In this document: in pieces, positions 1-8,353 of the stretch
Layout of the letters: every line of letters begins with the position of its first letter
How positions within the stretch are numbered: position 1 is the first letter of the stretch
DNA from: Oscillospiraceae bacterium
GTDB lineage: Bacteria > Bacillota > Clostridia > Oscillospirales > Ruminococcaceae
Direction of reading: 5' to 3'
Length of the DNA stretch: 11,890 nucleotides
Assembly: GCA_900752625.1 (NCBI GenBank)
Contig: CAADWC010000081.1
Location: forward strand, 1-11,890
Translations under genes and position numbers: made by a program
The notes under the pieces: generated by a model
Told to the model about the DNA's origin: nothing
What the model saw: only the letters and a program-made list of their open reading frames with translations
Database searches by the model: none

Positions 1-1
1 A

Positions 2-1303
2 AGAGAGCTCAGGGAGGGAGTCGTTTACACTCCCGAAATGTGCAAATACAAAGTCTATATTATAGACGAGGTTCATATGCTGTCCGCTGGCGCTTTCAAC
101 GCATTGCTGAAAACAATGGAAGAACCCCCGGAGCACGTTAAATTTATACTGGCTACTACCGAGGTTCACAAGGTTCCTGCAACCATTGTATCAAGATGTC
201 AGCATTTTGATTTTCACCGGATCAAAACTCAGGACATTGTGGACAGGCTTTTATATATCGCTTCACAGGAAAAACTGACGCTTCATAACGAAGCCGCAGA
301 GCTTATAGCAAGACTTTCCGACGGAGGAATGAGAGACGCGCTTTCTCTTCTCGACCAGTGTGCCGCATATTCCGACGATATAACTGCCGAAGTCGTTTCA
401 AATGCCGCAGGAATTGCAGGACGCGGGTATTTATTTGACATTCTCGATGGAGTCTGCCAGAGAGATACCGCAGGAGTAATCCGGAAGATAGACGATTTGT
501 ACTCCATGTCCAAGGACCTGGCTGTACTCTGCTCGGAACTTATAACTCAGATGCGGAATATTATGATTTTAAAAACCGCAGACAACGGCGCCGATCTGAT
601 CGTATGTATGCCGGAAGAATTGGAACGTCTTAAAGGGCTTGCCGATTTTATCGATCTGGATACTATACTTGGATATATATCTATTTTACAGGAATGTTCC
701 GAACGGTTTGCACGAAGCTCAAATAAATGCATCGAGCTTGAAATGTGTGCGGTCAGGCTGTGCACATATTCGTCTTCTGAAACTAAAAACACTGTTGCTG
801 CGAAAACTGCACCATCACAGGCAAGTGAATCTCAGATGGATTCTCTTGTCGGCAGGATAAGCCGATTGGAGCAGGCATTGGACAACGGTGCTGCTGCCGT
901 TTCAAACCAGCGTCCCGTTAATACCAAGGCAAAAAAAGAACTGACTGAGCCTCTAAAGAAGTTTGACCCAAACAATTTTACTCCTCTTGATGAGTGGAAG
1001 GATATACTTGAACGGGTCAACGAACAGGCTCCGGCAATAGGCGCTTTTCTTGCCAATTCAATGGCGTGCATAGAGGGAAACGTTTTTAACGTCGTAGTTA
1101 ACAGCGATTTTCTTCTGAAAAAGTTCAAAGCGTCAGACGACAAGGCTCTTCTGAAAAGGATAGTCAATGATTATTACGGAAAAGACTTCGGATTTATGCT
1201 TTATTCTTCAAAAAACGTTGATATTCAGGATAAGGAAAATCCTATCAACGAGCTTATAAAGCGAGCCCGTGAGGCTGAAATCGAAGTTGAAATAAAAAAG
1301 TAA
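2..1303 (+). CDS. dnaX: DNA polymerase III subunit gamma/tau, 5'-truncated by the window edge
   Basis: This is the clamp-loader ATPase that links the replicative polymerase to the sliding-clamp loader. The reading frame is open from base 2, so the first in-frame ATG at 38 is internal; roughly the first 110 residues (P-loop region) lie outside the window. Visible motifs, numbered from that ATG, are the Walker B segment IIDEVHML (8-15), sensor 1 region LATTE (38-42) and the SRC arginine finger (52-54), followed by the helical lid and oligomerisation domain to about residue 245. A low-complexity linker (about 245-310) leads to a C-terminal tau-specific region (about 310-421). The linker contains a slippery A7 run at 931-937, described separately. 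The gene heads an operon with ybaB (18-nt gap) and recR. The family call is very secure from the motifs and from the conserved dnaX-ybaB-recR order. Confidence 0.96.
   Translation, partial: RELREGVVYTPEMCKYKVYIIDEVHMLSAGAFNALLKTMEEPPEHVKFILATTEVHKVPATIVSRCQHFDFHRIKTQDIVDRLLYIASQEKLTLHNEAAELIARLSDGGMRDALSLLDQCAAYSDDITAEVVSNAAGIAGRGYLFDILDGVCQRDTAGVIRKIDDLYSMSKDLAVLCSELITQMRNIMILKTADNGADLIVCMPEELERLKGLADFIDLDTILGYISILQECSERFARSSNKCIELEMCAVRLCTYSSSETKNTVAAKTAPSQASESQMDSLVGRISRLEQALDNGAAAVSNQRPVNTKAKKELTEPLKKFDPNNFTPLDEWKDILERVNEQAPAIGAFLANSMACIEGNVFNVVVNSDFLLKKFKASDDKALLKRIVNDYYGKDFGFMLYSSKNVDIQDKENPINELIKRAREAEIEVEIKK
931..948 (+). other. Putative programmed -1 frameshift (or transcript slippage) site in dnaX
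   Basis: Seven A residues (931-937) sit in the frame A_AAA_AAA, the canonical tandem-slippage phasing. A -1 shift reads five codons (K K R T D) and meets TGA at 946-948; a +1 shift meets TGA at 942-944. Escherichia coli dnaX uses A_AAA_AAG with an immediate -1 stop to make gamma, and Thermus dnaX uses polymerase slippage on an A run. Here the short product would end at the linker, before the tau-specific C-terminal region. I found no strong upstream SD stimulator and no convincing downstream stem-loop, so efficiency is unknown. Confidence 0.55.
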
Positions 1304-1321
1304 ATTTAAGGAGTTTTAATT

Positions 1322-1672
1322 ATGAAAGCAAGATTACCTCAGGGTATGGGTAAAGGCCCTTCTAACAACATGAATCAGATGCTAAAACAGGCTCAGAAAA
1401 TGCAGGATGAGATAACTGCTCTTCAGGCTGATCTTGAACAGCGTGAGTTTTCCGCTTCCGTCGGCGGCGGAGCTGTTGACATTACTATAAACGGAAAAAG
1501 ACAGGTACTTAAGCTGAACATCAAGCCGGAGGTAGTTGATCCGGACGACGTTGAAATGCTTCAGGACCTTATTATGAGCGCATTCAACGAAGCTGTAAGA
1601 ATTCTCGACGAAACCAGCGACGCCGAAATGCAGAAGCTTACCGGCGGAGTTTCTTTCCCCGGACTGTTCTGA
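1322..1672 (+). CDS. ybaB: YbaB/EbfC family nucleoid-associated protein
   Basis: This is a 116-residue DNA-binding protein of the YbaB/EbfC family, whose members form dimers with a tweezers-like shape and associate with the nucleoid. Visible family features are the N-terminal amphipathic coiled-coil helix (about 15-42, [15 protein letters not shown]) and the central strands with a [19 protein letters not shown] segment (about 48-63). A C-terminal helix carries [10 protein letters not shown] and is followed by a glycine/phenylalanine-rich end (GGVSFPGLF). Length is normal for the family. The start is supported by AAGGAG at 1308-1313, 8 nt upstream of the ATG. It lies between dnaX and recR in the order known from Bacillus (dnaX-yaaK-recR), with 18 nt before and 4 nt after, so co-transcription is very likely. 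Its exact role next to recR is not established by the sequence. Confidence 0.95.
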   Translation: MKARLPQGMGKGPSNNMNQMLKQAQKMQDEITALQADLEQREFSASVGGGAVDITINGKRQVLKLNIKPEVVDPDDVEMLQDLIMSAFNEAVRILDETSDAEMQKLTGGVSFPGLF

Positions 1673-1676
1673 TAAA

Positions 1677-2279
1677 ATGGCTGATTCTAACGCTCTGCCG
1701 CTTGTTATCCTTTCCGAGCAGTTTGCCAAGCTTCCCGGAATCGGCATGAAATCCGCTCAGCGTCTGGCTTATCACGTTATGGAAATGTCTGACGCCGAAG
1801 TTAAAGAGTTTGCACAGGCTATTCTCAACGCCAAGAAAACAGTTCATACCTGCAAGGTGTGCCAGAATTTCACCGAAAATGAGCTTTGTATCTTCTGCGC
1901 AGATCAAAGACGCGATCATGGGACTATCTGCGTTGTTGAAACTCCAAAGGATATTTCTGCTTTTGAACGCACAAAGGAATACAAGGGAGTTTATCATGTT
2001 CTGCACGGGTTGATCTCACCCATAGACGGAATTACTCCCGACAAAATTCGAATAAAAGAATTGCTGTCCAGAATTTCGGACGGAAACGTCAACGAGGTCA
2101 TAATGGCCACCAACCCCACAGTAGAGGGCGAAGCGACAGCTATGTACATATCCAAGCTGCTGAAGCCTTTCGGCGTTAAGGTCACACGGCTGGCATTCGG
2201 ACTTCCCATCGGCGGAATGCTGGAGTACGCCGACGAAGTAACGCTTTACAAAGCGCTTGAAAACCGCAGCGAGATTTGA
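1677..2279 (+). CDS. recR: Recombination mediator protein RecR
   Basis: RecR acts with RecO (and RecF) to load RecA on SSB-coated single-stranded DNA during gap repair. The 200-residue protein has the full family layout: an N-terminal helix-hairpin-helix ([11 protein letters not shown], about 19-29), a four-cysteine zinc finger (C59, C62, C71, C74), and a Toprim domain (about 82-175) with the acidic E88 in VVETPKD. The C-terminal segment is conserved ([28 protein letters not shown]). The ATG lies only 4 nt after the ybaB stop codon, and I see no good Shine-Dalgarno sequence directly ahead of it, so translation is probably coupled to ybaB. A terminator hairpin follows about 75 nt downstream. 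The identification is secure. Confidence 0.97.
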   Translation: MADSNALPLVILSEQFAKLPGIGMKSAQRLAYHVMEMSDAEVKEFAQAILNAKKTVHTCKVCQNFTENELCIFCADQRRDHGTICVVETPKDISAFERTKEYKGVYHVLHGLISPIDGITPDKIRIKELLSRISDGNVNEVIMATNPTVEGEATAMYISKLLKPFGVKVTRLAFGLPIGGMLEYADEVTLYKALENRSEI

Positions 2280-2346
2280 TTTCTTTTTTCAAGACGGAGT
2301 CATTTGTTTGGAAAAGCTGCGGATCTATTGCAAATTAACATAATAT

Positions 2347-2409
2347 AAAAGCGGGCGGTCACAGGTTGCTCCTACATTTTGGTAGAGACGGCTGTGACTG
2401 CCCGTTTTT
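2347..2409. terminator. Branched intrinsic terminator between convergent recR and tadA
   Basis: The arms CGGGCGGTCACAG (2353-2364 region) and CTGTGACTGCCCG (2392-2404) pair with one wobble, followed by TTTTT at 2405-2409. An AAAA at 2347-2350 gives a short U-run on the opposite strand. The 27-nt loop holds a small second hairpin (CTAC/GTAG), so the structure is longer than a typical terminator. Its position between two convergent genes suits a bidirectional terminator. Confidence 0.85.
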
Positions 2410-2437
2410 ATTTATAAAATCGTTATGACCGTAGGTT

Positions 2438-2911
2438 TTATATCTTTTCAGCCTTTCTGCGCAGCCTGAGCTCCGCAAAGAACTCAGATAAAATTCCGGA
2501 ACACTTTTCCCGTAATACGCCCGAGGTAAGCTCCGGCTTATGATTATACGGATATTCAAACAGATTCAATACAGAACCGCAGGATCCTGCCTTGAGATCT
2601 GCCGCGCCGAAAACCACCCGTTCCACACGGGAATTTATAATCGCTCCGGCGCACATAGGACACGGCTCAAGAGTTACGAAAAGCTCGCAGCCGATAAGCC
2701 TCCAACCGCCTAATTTACGGCTTGCCTGATCTATAGCCATTATTTCGGCATGGGCAAGCGGTGATTTGTCGCATTCCCTCCGGTTATAACCCTCACCTAT
2801 TATCTCTCCGGTTGCTTTTTTTACAACTACCGCTCCTACGGGAACCTCTCCGATTTCAGCAGCCTTTGACGCAAGCTCAACGGCTCTTTCCATGTAAAAC
2901 TCGTCATTCAT
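2438..2911 (-). CDS. tadA: tRNA-specific adenosine deaminase (A34 to inosine)
   Basis: TadA deaminates adenosine 34 of tRNA-Arg(ACG) to inosine in the cytoplasm. The 157-residue protein shows the cytidine/deoxycytidylate deaminase zinc signature: H54-A-E56 (zinc ligand and catalytic glutamate) and PCPMC with C84 and C87 as the other ligands. An N-terminal VPVGAVVV strand and NSRVERVVFGA are also typical of TadA. Length is normal. An in-frame TGA seven codons upstream rules out a longer N-terminus. The only SD-like sequence is GGGAG about 13 nt before the ATG, a long spacing, and it can pair with an upstream CTCCC. The membrane-protein gene lies 118 nt upstream on the same strand, so tadA may have its own promoter. 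TadA next to dnaX is also seen in Bacillus, although there in the same direction. Confidence 0.95.
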   Translation of the reverse strand: MNDEFYMERAVELASKAAEIGEVPVGAVVVKKATGEIIGEGYNRRECDKSPLAHAEIMAIDQASRKLGGWRLIGCELFVTLEPCPMCAGAIINSRVERVVFGAADLKAGSCGSVLNLFEYPYNHKPELTSGVLREKCSGILSEFFAELRLRRKAEKI

Positions 2912-2924
2912 ATTTACGACCGGA

Positions 2925-2939
2925 CTCCCTCAGGGGGAG
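2925..2939 (-). promoter_or_regulatory. Hairpin covering the tadA Shine-Dalgarno-like sequence
   Basis: On the minus strand CTCCC pairs with GGGAG across a 5-nt loop, and the GGGAG is the only SD-like element ahead of tadA. The same CTCC could instead pair with GGAG lying a few bases further upstream, giving two mutually exclusive small hairpins. The stems are short, so a regulatory role is inference. Confidence 0.3.
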
Positions 2940-2992
2940 AACCACTCCTTCCATTTTGTGTTTATATGAACAGATAATCTGAAAGACTCATT

Positions 2993-3020
2993 ATCATAAA
3001 CTTTACAGATTGTGCTGCAA
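2993..3020 (-). promoter_or_regulatory. Weak candidate promoter for tadA
   Basis: TTGCAG (3015-3020), a 16-nt spacer and TATGAT (2993-2998) resemble a sigma-A promoter just after the upstream membrane-protein gene. The match to consensus is only moderate, and read-through from the upstream gene is equally possible because no terminator is visible between them. Confidence 0.35.
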
Positions 3021-3029
3021 ACAATTTCT

Positions 3030-4187
3030 CTACAGAATTTTTATTGTAAAAACAGCCAGAAAAAAAGCTAATATGATCCAAGCTATAAGAGCCGTGCTTG
3101 TTGCAGAAGTTTTAATCTTTTCTCCTAATGTCATATGCGAATCATCATTTTTTATATTAAAGTTCCAATCGCCGCTGCTGACAAGACGCGAGTATGCTAT
3201 AATAGCTCCTGCAAAAATGGCAAGACAGATAATAGTTTCAGTTATCTTTCCTCCTATATATCCCAATTGAAGAGATATAGAAGTCATAATAAAAGTCACA
3301 ACCCTGCCGCTTATTCTCATTGCAAATGCCGTATAAATAGATCCGGTTCTGATGGTGAAAAGTCCGACCACCAAAGAAGCACAGAAAATATACCCGATCT
3401 GCGAAAAACTGTAATAACATAAACAGCTGACAAAGCTGGTTATAAGAATTGCAAACAGGTCTCCGAACTGCCTGAATGTCTGCAGAATAAGCCCTCTGAA
3501 TAAAATCTCTATAAGAATCGGAACAATAATAAACTGAGTTACAAAAAAGACAAGCATTACCGTCTGATCGTCAGTGTAAATATAATCGTAATAAACCGAA
3601 TCAATATTTACCAGCCCGAACAAATAAGCAAGAACATAATTTCCGATGCGTCCTATCGCCATAACGACCAACATAAGCAATACGCCGAAGGCCCCTAATT
3701 TAAAGGAACCCTTCGCCATAGGCAGCATTACCTTTACAGGAAGCCGCGACAAACATTTAAAAACAGCAATAGGCACTATATATTTAAGTAAGTTGCACAC
3801 CGCGACAAACAGAACAACATCAGCACTTATAGGCTTATAGGCGTACAAATCTGAATAATAAACCTTGGCACCGTCATTTAATCCGAAATAATATTTAACT
3901 ATCAGCACATTTCCCAGATCGACAGCCAGCATAAAAAGCATTGTAATACCCAGCAGCATACAACATTTAAGCAGAGCTTTCTTCTCGGCCTGCGCCGGTT
4001 TTTTCTCAATATACCCCTCGCCGTCCACATAGGTATGCTCTCTTGTATCATGAACAAATTTATATCCATAAGGATTTTTCTTATTTGCGCGCCATTTCAG
4101 AAACGCAGTGCTGTACTCCTCGTTCTGGTTCTGATATTCATGCTCTTTAGCGACGTCGATCATATAATCATCGTCATAATTCTCCAC
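3030..4187 (-). CDS. CPBP/Abi-like polytopic membrane protein with degenerate protease motifs
   Basis: A membrane protein of 385 residues from the GTG start at 4187. That start is preferred because GGGGGTGA (4192-4199) lies at good distance; the longer ATG start at 4241 (403 residues) has no visible ribosome binding site. Residues 1-70 are acidic/charged and probably cytoplasmic, followed by about eight hydrophobic segments (near 75-97, 122-145, 163-190, 209-225, 244-260, 264-280, 316-332, 366-382). The segment ILIEILFRG (224-232) matches the CPBP (CAAX protease/bacteriocin-processing) core EExxxR, but the first glutamate is I226. The histidine of motif 2 appears replaced by Y258, and the third-motif histidine and asparagine by R291 and R295. 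The fold is likely CPBP-like; proteolytic activity is doubtful. The substrate or role is not recognisable. It lies upstream of tadA in the same direction and has its own promoter. Confidence 0.75.
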   Translation of the reverse strand: MENYDDDYMIDVAKEHEYQNQNEEYSTAFLKWRANKKNPYGYKFVHDTREHTYVDGEGYIEKKPAQAEKKALLKCCMLLGITMLFMLAVDLGNVLIVKYYFGLNDGAKVYYSDLYAYKPISADVVLFVAVCNLLKYIVPIAVFKCLSRLPVKVMLPMAKGSFKLGAFGVLLMLVVMAIGRIGNYVLAYLFGLVNIDSVYYDYIYTDDQTVMLVFFVTQFIIVPILIEILFRGLILQTFRQFGDLFAILITSFVSCLCYYSFSQIGYIFCASLVVGLFTIRTGSIYTAFAMRISGRVVTFIMTSISLQLGYIGGKITETIICLAIFAGAIIAYSRLVSSGDWNFNIKNDDSHMTLGEKIKTSATSTALIAWIILAFFLAVFTIKIL

Positions 4188-4191
4188 AGCT

Positions 4192-4199
4192 TCACCCCC
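4192..4199 (-). promoter_or_regulatory. Ribosome binding site that selects the GTG start of the CPBP-like gene
   Basis: GGGGGTGA on the minus strand lies with its G-run 7 nt ahead of GTG at 4187-4185. The alternative ATG at 4241 has only non-SD sequence in front of it, so the shorter protein is favoured. Confidence 0.6.
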
Positions 4200-4331
4200 G
4201 TTTGAAATAAAGGCAATACCGCCGATTGCATTTGTAAGCATATCCAGGCGTCAACCCGCCGGTTTATGCAAACAAGTGAATTACAGTTTGAAAAAGCTTT
4301 CAGAGCCCAAATATTGTGCGGTATTTATTTA

Positions 4332-4360
4332 ATTATATCATATTTTTATTTGTAATTCCA
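4332..4360 (-). promoter_or_regulatory. Extended -10 promoter for the CPBP-like gene
   Basis: TATAAT (4332-4337) is preceded by TGA, forming TGATATAAT, the extended -10 form. The -35 position (4355-4360, TGGAAT, 17-nt spacer) is weak, as expected for extended -10 promoters. Transcription would start near 4325 and give a leader of about 138 nt before the GTG start. Confidence 0.6.
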
Positions 4361-4409
4361 CAGCTTTGAAATGTGTTTACTGGATTTTAACATATGATTA
4401 ATTATAAGC

Positions 4410-4443
4410 AAAAAAGCCTCGGATATTTAAATCCAAGGCTTTT
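4410..4443 (-). terminator. Intrinsic terminator of the str operon after tuf
   Basis: GCCTTGGAT pairs with ATCCGAGGC (4431-4439 with 4416-4424, one G-U) around a 6-nt loop, followed on the minus strand by six U. It lies about 30 nt after the tuf stop. AAAA on the other side gives a short U-run for the plus strand too, but no plus-strand gene ends here. Confidence 0.92.
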
Positions 4444-4470
4444 ATATAGCAATTCAATTTATAGACTGAA

Positions 4471-5670
4471 TTATTCCTTAACAGCAGTTACAACTCCGGA
4501 ACCTACAGTTCTGCCGCCCTCACGGATAGCGAAACGAAGTCCCTCTTCAATAGCGATAGGAGTGATAAGCTCAACATCCATTGTTACGTTATCGCCGGGC
4601 ATGCACATTTCCTTGTCAGCAGGAAGTGTGATAACGCCTGTAACGTCTGTTGTTCTGAAATAGAACTGAGGTCTGTAGTTGTTGAAGAAAGGAGTATGAC
4701 GTCCGCCCTCTTCCTTCTTCAGAACGTAAACCTGACCTGTGAACTTTGTCAGCGGGTGAATGCTGCCCGGCTTACAAAGAACCTGTCCTCTTTCAATGTC
4801 AGATCTCTGGATACCACGGAGAAGGGCGCCGATGTTGTCGCCTGCCTCAGCGTAATCAAGGATCTTTCTGAACATCTCGATACCGGTTACAACAGTCTTA
4901 GCTCTTTCCTCTGTAAGACCGATAATCTCAACTTCGTCGCCTGTATTGAGCTGACCTCTTTCAACTCTACCTGTAGCAACTGTACCACGGCCTGTGATTG
5001 TAAATACGTCCTCAACAGGCATCAGGAAAGGCATATCAGCCTTACGGTCAGGAGTAGGAATGAAATCGTCAACAGCGTCCATAAGCTCAAGAATAGGAGC
5101 ATAAGCAGGATCGGACAGATCGTCGGGAGCGTTAAGAGCAGCAAGAGCTGAACCCTTGATGATAGGAGTATCATCGCCAGGGAACTCATACTTGTCAAGA
5201 AGCTCTCTGATATCCATCTCTACCAGCTCAAGAAGCTCTTCATCGTCAACCTGGTCAGCCTTGTTCATGAATACAACGATTGAAGGAACGCCAACCTGAC
5301 GAGCGAGCAGAAGGTGCTCTCTTGTCTGAGCCATAGGACCGTCAGAAGCAGCAACTACGAGGATAGCGCCGTCCATCTGAGCAGCACCAGTGATCATGTT
5401 CTTAACGTAGTCGGCGTGACCCGGGCAGTCAACGTGAGCATAGTGACGCTTGTCTGTCTCATACTCAACGTGAGCTGTGTTGATTGTAATTCCACGCTCT
5501 CTCTCCTCAGGAGCCTTGTCGATCATGTCATAAGCCTCGTACTGAGCCTGACCCTTAAGAGCAAGAGTCTTTGTGATAGCAGCAGTAAGAGTAGTCTTAC
5601 CATGGTCAACGTGTCCGATAGTACCGATGTTAACGTGGGGTTTTGTTCTTTCGAAATGTGCCTTTGCCAT
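4471..5670 (-). CDS. tuf: Translation elongation factor Tu
   Basis: EF-Tu is the GTPase that brings aminoacyl-tRNA to the ribosomal A site. The 399-residue protein is complete. The GTP-binding motifs are GHVDHGKT (19-26, P-loop), RGITI (59-63, switch I), DCPGH (81-85) and NKAD (136-139; many homologues have NKCD). Beta-barrel domains 2 and 3 follow, with [13 protein letters not shown] and the C-terminal [21 protein letters not shown] lies directly upstream of the ATG. It is the last gene of the str operon, 112 nt after fusA, and that gap carries its own promoter, so it can be expressed above the level of the upstream genes. Nothing points to truncation or transfer. The identification is certain. 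Confidence 0.99.
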   Translation of the reverse strand: MAKAHFERTKPHVNIGTIGHVDHGKTTLTAAITKTLALKGQAQYEAYDMIDKAPEERERGITINTAHVEYETDKRHYAHVDCPGHADYVKNMITGAAQMDGAILVVAASDGPMAQTREHLLLARQVGVPSIVVFMNKADQVDDEELLELVEMDIRELLDKYEFPGDDTPIIKGSALAALNAPDDLSDPAYAPILELMDAVDDFIPTPDRKADMPFLMPVEDVFTITGRGTVATGRVERGQLNTGDEVEIIGLTEERAKTVVTGIEMFRKILDYAEAGDNIGALLRGIQRSDIERGQVLCKPGSIHPLTKFTGQVYVLKKEEGGRHTPFFNNYRPQFYFRTTDVTGVITLPADKEMCMPGDNVTMDVELITPIAIEEGLRFAIREGGRTVGSGVVTAVKE

Positions 5671-5725
5671 AGGAATTTTTCCTCCTTAAATTTTTATAGT
5701 TTATAAAATACCGTACTATATTGTA

Positions 5726-5754
5726 ATTATATCAGATATCTTAAAATATTGCAA
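5726..5754 (-). promoter_or_regulatory. Internal promoter for tuf in the fusA-tuf gap
   Basis: TTGCAA (5749-5754), a 17-nt spacer and TATAAT (5726-5731) with an upstream TG (TGATATAAT) give a good sigma-A promoter with extended -10. The predicted start is near 5719, leaving a leader of about 48 nt that contains AAGGAGG. The arrangement would let tuf be transcribed separately from the rest of the str operon. Confidence 0.8.
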
Positions 5755-5782
5755 TAGGTTAAATAAATATTTTTGAATAAAA

Positions 5783-7861
5783 TTAACCCTTGCTTCTGGA
5801 AGTAATGATCTTCTCGGATATCGACTTAGGTACTTCAATATAGCTGTTAGGCTCCATCGAATACTGTCCTCTTCCCTGAGTCTTTGAACGCAGGTCGTTG
5901 GAATAGCCGAACATTTCGGAAAGCGGAACGAGAGCATCGATCTGAACTGCGCCCGGTCTTGTTTCCTGACCGAGGATCTGTCCTCTTCTTGAGTTAAGGT
6001 CTCCGATAACGGTTCCGAGATAATCGTCCGGAGCAATAACAGTAACCTTCATAATAGGTTCAAGAATTACTGGATCAGCCTTTCTCATTGCCTCCTTGAA
6101 CGCCATAGATCCGGCGATCTTAAATGCCATTTCCGAAGAGTCAACTTCGTGATAAGATCCGTCGTAAAGCTCAACCTTAACGTCTACTACCTGGAAGCCT
6201 GCAAGAACTCCGGCTTCCATAGCACCCTTAATACCGGCGTCAACGGCAGGAATATACTCCTTAGGAATAGCTCCTCCGACAACGTGGTTAATAAACTCGT
6301 AGCCCTTACCGGACTCGTTAGGCTCGATATTGATCTTAACGTGACCGTACTGACCCTTACCGCCCGACTGCTTGGCATACTTGTAATCAACGTTTGCGTT
6401 CTTTCTGATCGTTTCCTTATAAGAAACCTGAGGAGCGCCTACGTTAGCCTCTACTTTAAATTCACGCAGAAGTCTGTCTACAATGATCTCAAGGTGAAGC
6501 TCACCCATTCCGGCGATAATCGTCTGGCCGGTTTCCTCGGATGTCCAGGTTCTGAAAGTAGGATCCTCTTCGGCAAGCTTTGCAAGAGCGATACCCATCT
6601 TTTCCTGACCTGCCTTAGTCTTTGGCTCGATAGCAAGCTGAATAACAGGCTCCGGGAATTCCATTGACTCGAGTATTACAGGATTCTTCTCATCGCAGAG
6701 AGTATCTCCCGTTGTTGTATTCTTAAGACCGATAGCGGCACCGATATCGCCTGCATAGATGGTATCGATGTCCTTTCTGTCGTTTGAATGCATCTGAACG
6801 ATTCTTCCGATTCTCTCGTCCTTATCCTTGGTGGAGTTATAAACGGTAGAGCCGGCTTCAAGAACACCTGAATAAACTCTGAAATAGCAGAGCTTACCTA
6901 CAAACGGGTCGGTTGCGATCTTGAATGCAAGAGCCGCAAACGGCTGATCGTCTCCGGAAATTCTCTCGCACTCCTCGCCTGTTTCCGGATTGACGCCCTT
7001 GATGTGAGGAACGTCGATAGGAGAAGGCATATAGTCAACGATAGCATCAAGAAGCTTCTGAACGCCCTTGTTTCTGTAGGAAGTACCGCAGGTTACAGGA
7101 ACCATTGTGTTTGCAATGGTGCTCTTTCTGATTACCGCTTTCATTTCCTCAATGGATATTTCCTCGTCGGCAAAATACTTTTCCATAAGCTCTTCGTCGA
7201 CTTCGGCAAGATGCTCAAGAAGCTCGGCATGATACTGATCAGCCTTTTCTTTCATATCCTCAGGAATATCGGTAACCTGGATATCAGTACCCAGATCGTT
7301 GGTATAAATATACGCTTTCATTTCAAGCAGATCAATGATTCCCTTGAAATCGTCCTCAGCTCCGATAGGAAGCTGGATAGGAACAGCATTGCAATGAAGT
7401 CTTGAATGAAGCATTTCCAATACGTTATAGAAATCGGCGCCCATAATATCCATCTTGTTTACATAGATCATTCTGGGAACCTTATAGTTATCAGCCTGAC
7501 GCCAAACTGTTTCAGTCTGAGGCTCAACTCCGCCCTTAGCGCAGAGAACCGTTACAGAGCCGTCGAGTACACGAAGCGAACGCTCAACCTCAACCGTAAA
7601 GTCAACGTGACCCGGTGTGTCGATGATATTCAGTCTGTGGCCCTTCCAGTAACAGGTCGTGGCAGCTGAAGTGATTGTAATTCCTCTTTCCTTCTCCTGC
7701 GCCATCCAGTCCATCGTGGAAGCTCCGTCGTGCGTTTCACCGATTTTATAGTTTACGCCGGTATAAAACAGGATACGTTCTGTAGTGGTGGTTTTTCCGG
7801 CGTCGATGTGTGCCATGATACCGATATTGCGGTAATCCTGCAATTTACATTCTCTTGCCAT
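5783..7861 (-). CDS. fusA: Translation elongation factor G
   Basis: EF-G is the GTPase that drives translocation of tRNA and mRNA, and with the recycling factor helps split post-termination ribosomes. The 692-residue protein has the normal length and all G-domain motifs: AHIDAGKT (17-24), RGITITSAA (59-67), DTPGHVDF (81-88), NKMD (135-138) and a G5-like [10 protein letters not shown] near residue 258. It continues through domains II-V, including the domain IV segment [10 protein letters not shown] and the domain V region [24 protein letters not shown] sits close upstream of the ATG. It lies 21 nt after rpsG in the str operon. Standard housekeeping form; I see no feature of a resistance variant or a second mitochondrial-type EF-G. 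Confidence 0.99.
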   Translation of the reverse strand: MARECKLQDYRNIGIMAHIDAGKTTTTERILFYTGVNYKIGETHDGASTMDWMAQEKERGITITSAATTCYWKGHRLNIIDTPGHVDFTVEVERSLRVLDGSVTVLCAKGGVEPQTETVWRQADNYKVPRMIYVNKMDIMGADFYNVLEMLHSRLHCNAVPIQLPIGAEDDFKGIIDLLEMKAYIYTNDLGTDIQVTDIPEDMKEKADQYHAELLEHLAEVDEELMEKYFADEEISIEEMKAVIRKSTIANTMVPVTCGTSYRNKGVQKLLDAIVDYMPSPIDVPHIKGVNPETGEECERISGDDQPFAALAFKIATDPFVGKLCYFRVYSGVLEAGSTVYNSTKDKDERIGRIVQMHSNDRKDIDTIYAGDIGAAIGLKNTTTGDTLCDEKNPVILESMEFPEPVIQLAIEPKTKAGQEKMGIALAKLAEEDPTFRTWTSEETGQTIIAGMGELHLEIIVDRLLREFKVEANVGAPQVSYKETIRKNANVDYKYAKQSGGKGQYGHVKINIEPNESGKGYEFINHVVGGAIPKEYIPAVDAGIKGAMEAGVLAGFQVVDVKVELYDGSYHEVDSSEMAFKIAGSMAFKEAMRKADPVILEPIMKVTVIAPDDYLGTVIGDLNSRRGQILGQETRPGAVQIDALVPLSEMFGYSNDLRSKTQGRGQYSMEPNSYIEVPKSISEKIITSRSKG

Positions 7862-7882
7862 ATATATCCTCCTTTATACTTA

Positions 7883-8353
7883 TTACCATCTGAAATGAGC
7901 GAAAGCCTTATTAGCCTCTGCCATTTTATGTGTATCGTCACGCTTCTTGCATGAACCGCCTACGCCGTTAAGAGCGTCAAGGATCTCTGCAGCAAGTCTT
8001 TCTTTCATAGTGGCCTCGTTTCTTTCACGAGAATACTTTGTAATCCATCTGAGTCCGAGCGTCTGTCGTCTTTCAGGTCTTACCTCCATAGGAACCTGGT
8101 AAGTAGCGCCGCCGACACGGCGAGCCTTTACTTCCAGCTCCGGCATGATATTATTCATAGCCTCTTCAAAAACCTCAAGAGCGGGACGTCCCGTCTTTTC
8201 CTCTACGATTTCAAATGCTCCGTAAACAATCTTCTGAGCAACGCCCTTCTTGCCGTCCAGCATGATGTTGTTCACAAGGCGCGTTACAAGCTTAGAGTTG
8301 TATACAGGATCAAGAAGCACGTCTCTTTTAGCAACTTTACCTCTTCTTGGCAC
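7883..8353 (-). CDS. rpsG: 30S ribosomal protein S7
   Basis: S7 is a primary 16S rRNA-binding protein that nucleates assembly of the 30S head and touches the E-site tRNA. The GTG start at 8353 gives the usual 156 residues beginning [15 protein letters not shown]. An upstream in-frame GTG at 8371 would add six residues (MKEGIK), but those codons are the ribosome binding site itself, so it is rejected. Further conserved parts are [11 protein letters not shown] (about 28-38), [15 protein letters not shown] (about 77-91) and the C-terminal [15 protein letters not shown]. It is separated from rpsL by 219 nt and from fusA by 21 nt. In E. coli S7 represses str translation through the rpsL-rpsG intercistronic RNA; whether the gap here plays that part is inference. 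Confidence 0.98.
   Translation of the reverse strand: MPRRGKVAKRDVLLDPVYNSKLVTRLVNNIMLDGKKGVAQKIVYGAFEIVEEKTGRPALEVFEEAMNNIMPELEVKARRVGGATYQVPMEVRPERRQTLGLRWITKYSRERNEATMKERLAAEILDALNGVGGSCKKRDDTHKMAEANKAFAHFRW

Noticed and set aside
2904..2954. Sixteen-codon frame (ATG at 2954, minus strand) ending just inside the tadA start, like a leader peptide
   Set aside because: No Shine-Dalgarno sequence precedes its ATG, and nothing in its codons suggests attenuation.
2912..2960. Possible SRP RNA or tRNA remnant upstream of tadA, since small RNA genes often neighbour tadA and dnaX
   Set aside because: The conserved SRP domain IV sequence and the tRNA T-arm signature are both absent.
4242..4260. TTGACG on the minus strand ahead of the ATG at 4241 as a -35 element
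   Set aside because: No -10 hexamer is found at the right spacing.
4215..4325. AATACCGC near 4215 and its complement near 4318, able to pair the start of the CPBP-like leader with a site near its ribosome binding site
   Set aside because: Eight bases over a 110-nt span can easily arise by chance, and no supporting adjacent pairs extend it.
4696..5151. Long open frames opposite tuf, fusA, rpsL and the sensor gene
   Set aside because: They are antisense shadows of well-conserved genes, with no ribosome binding sites or recognisable motifs.
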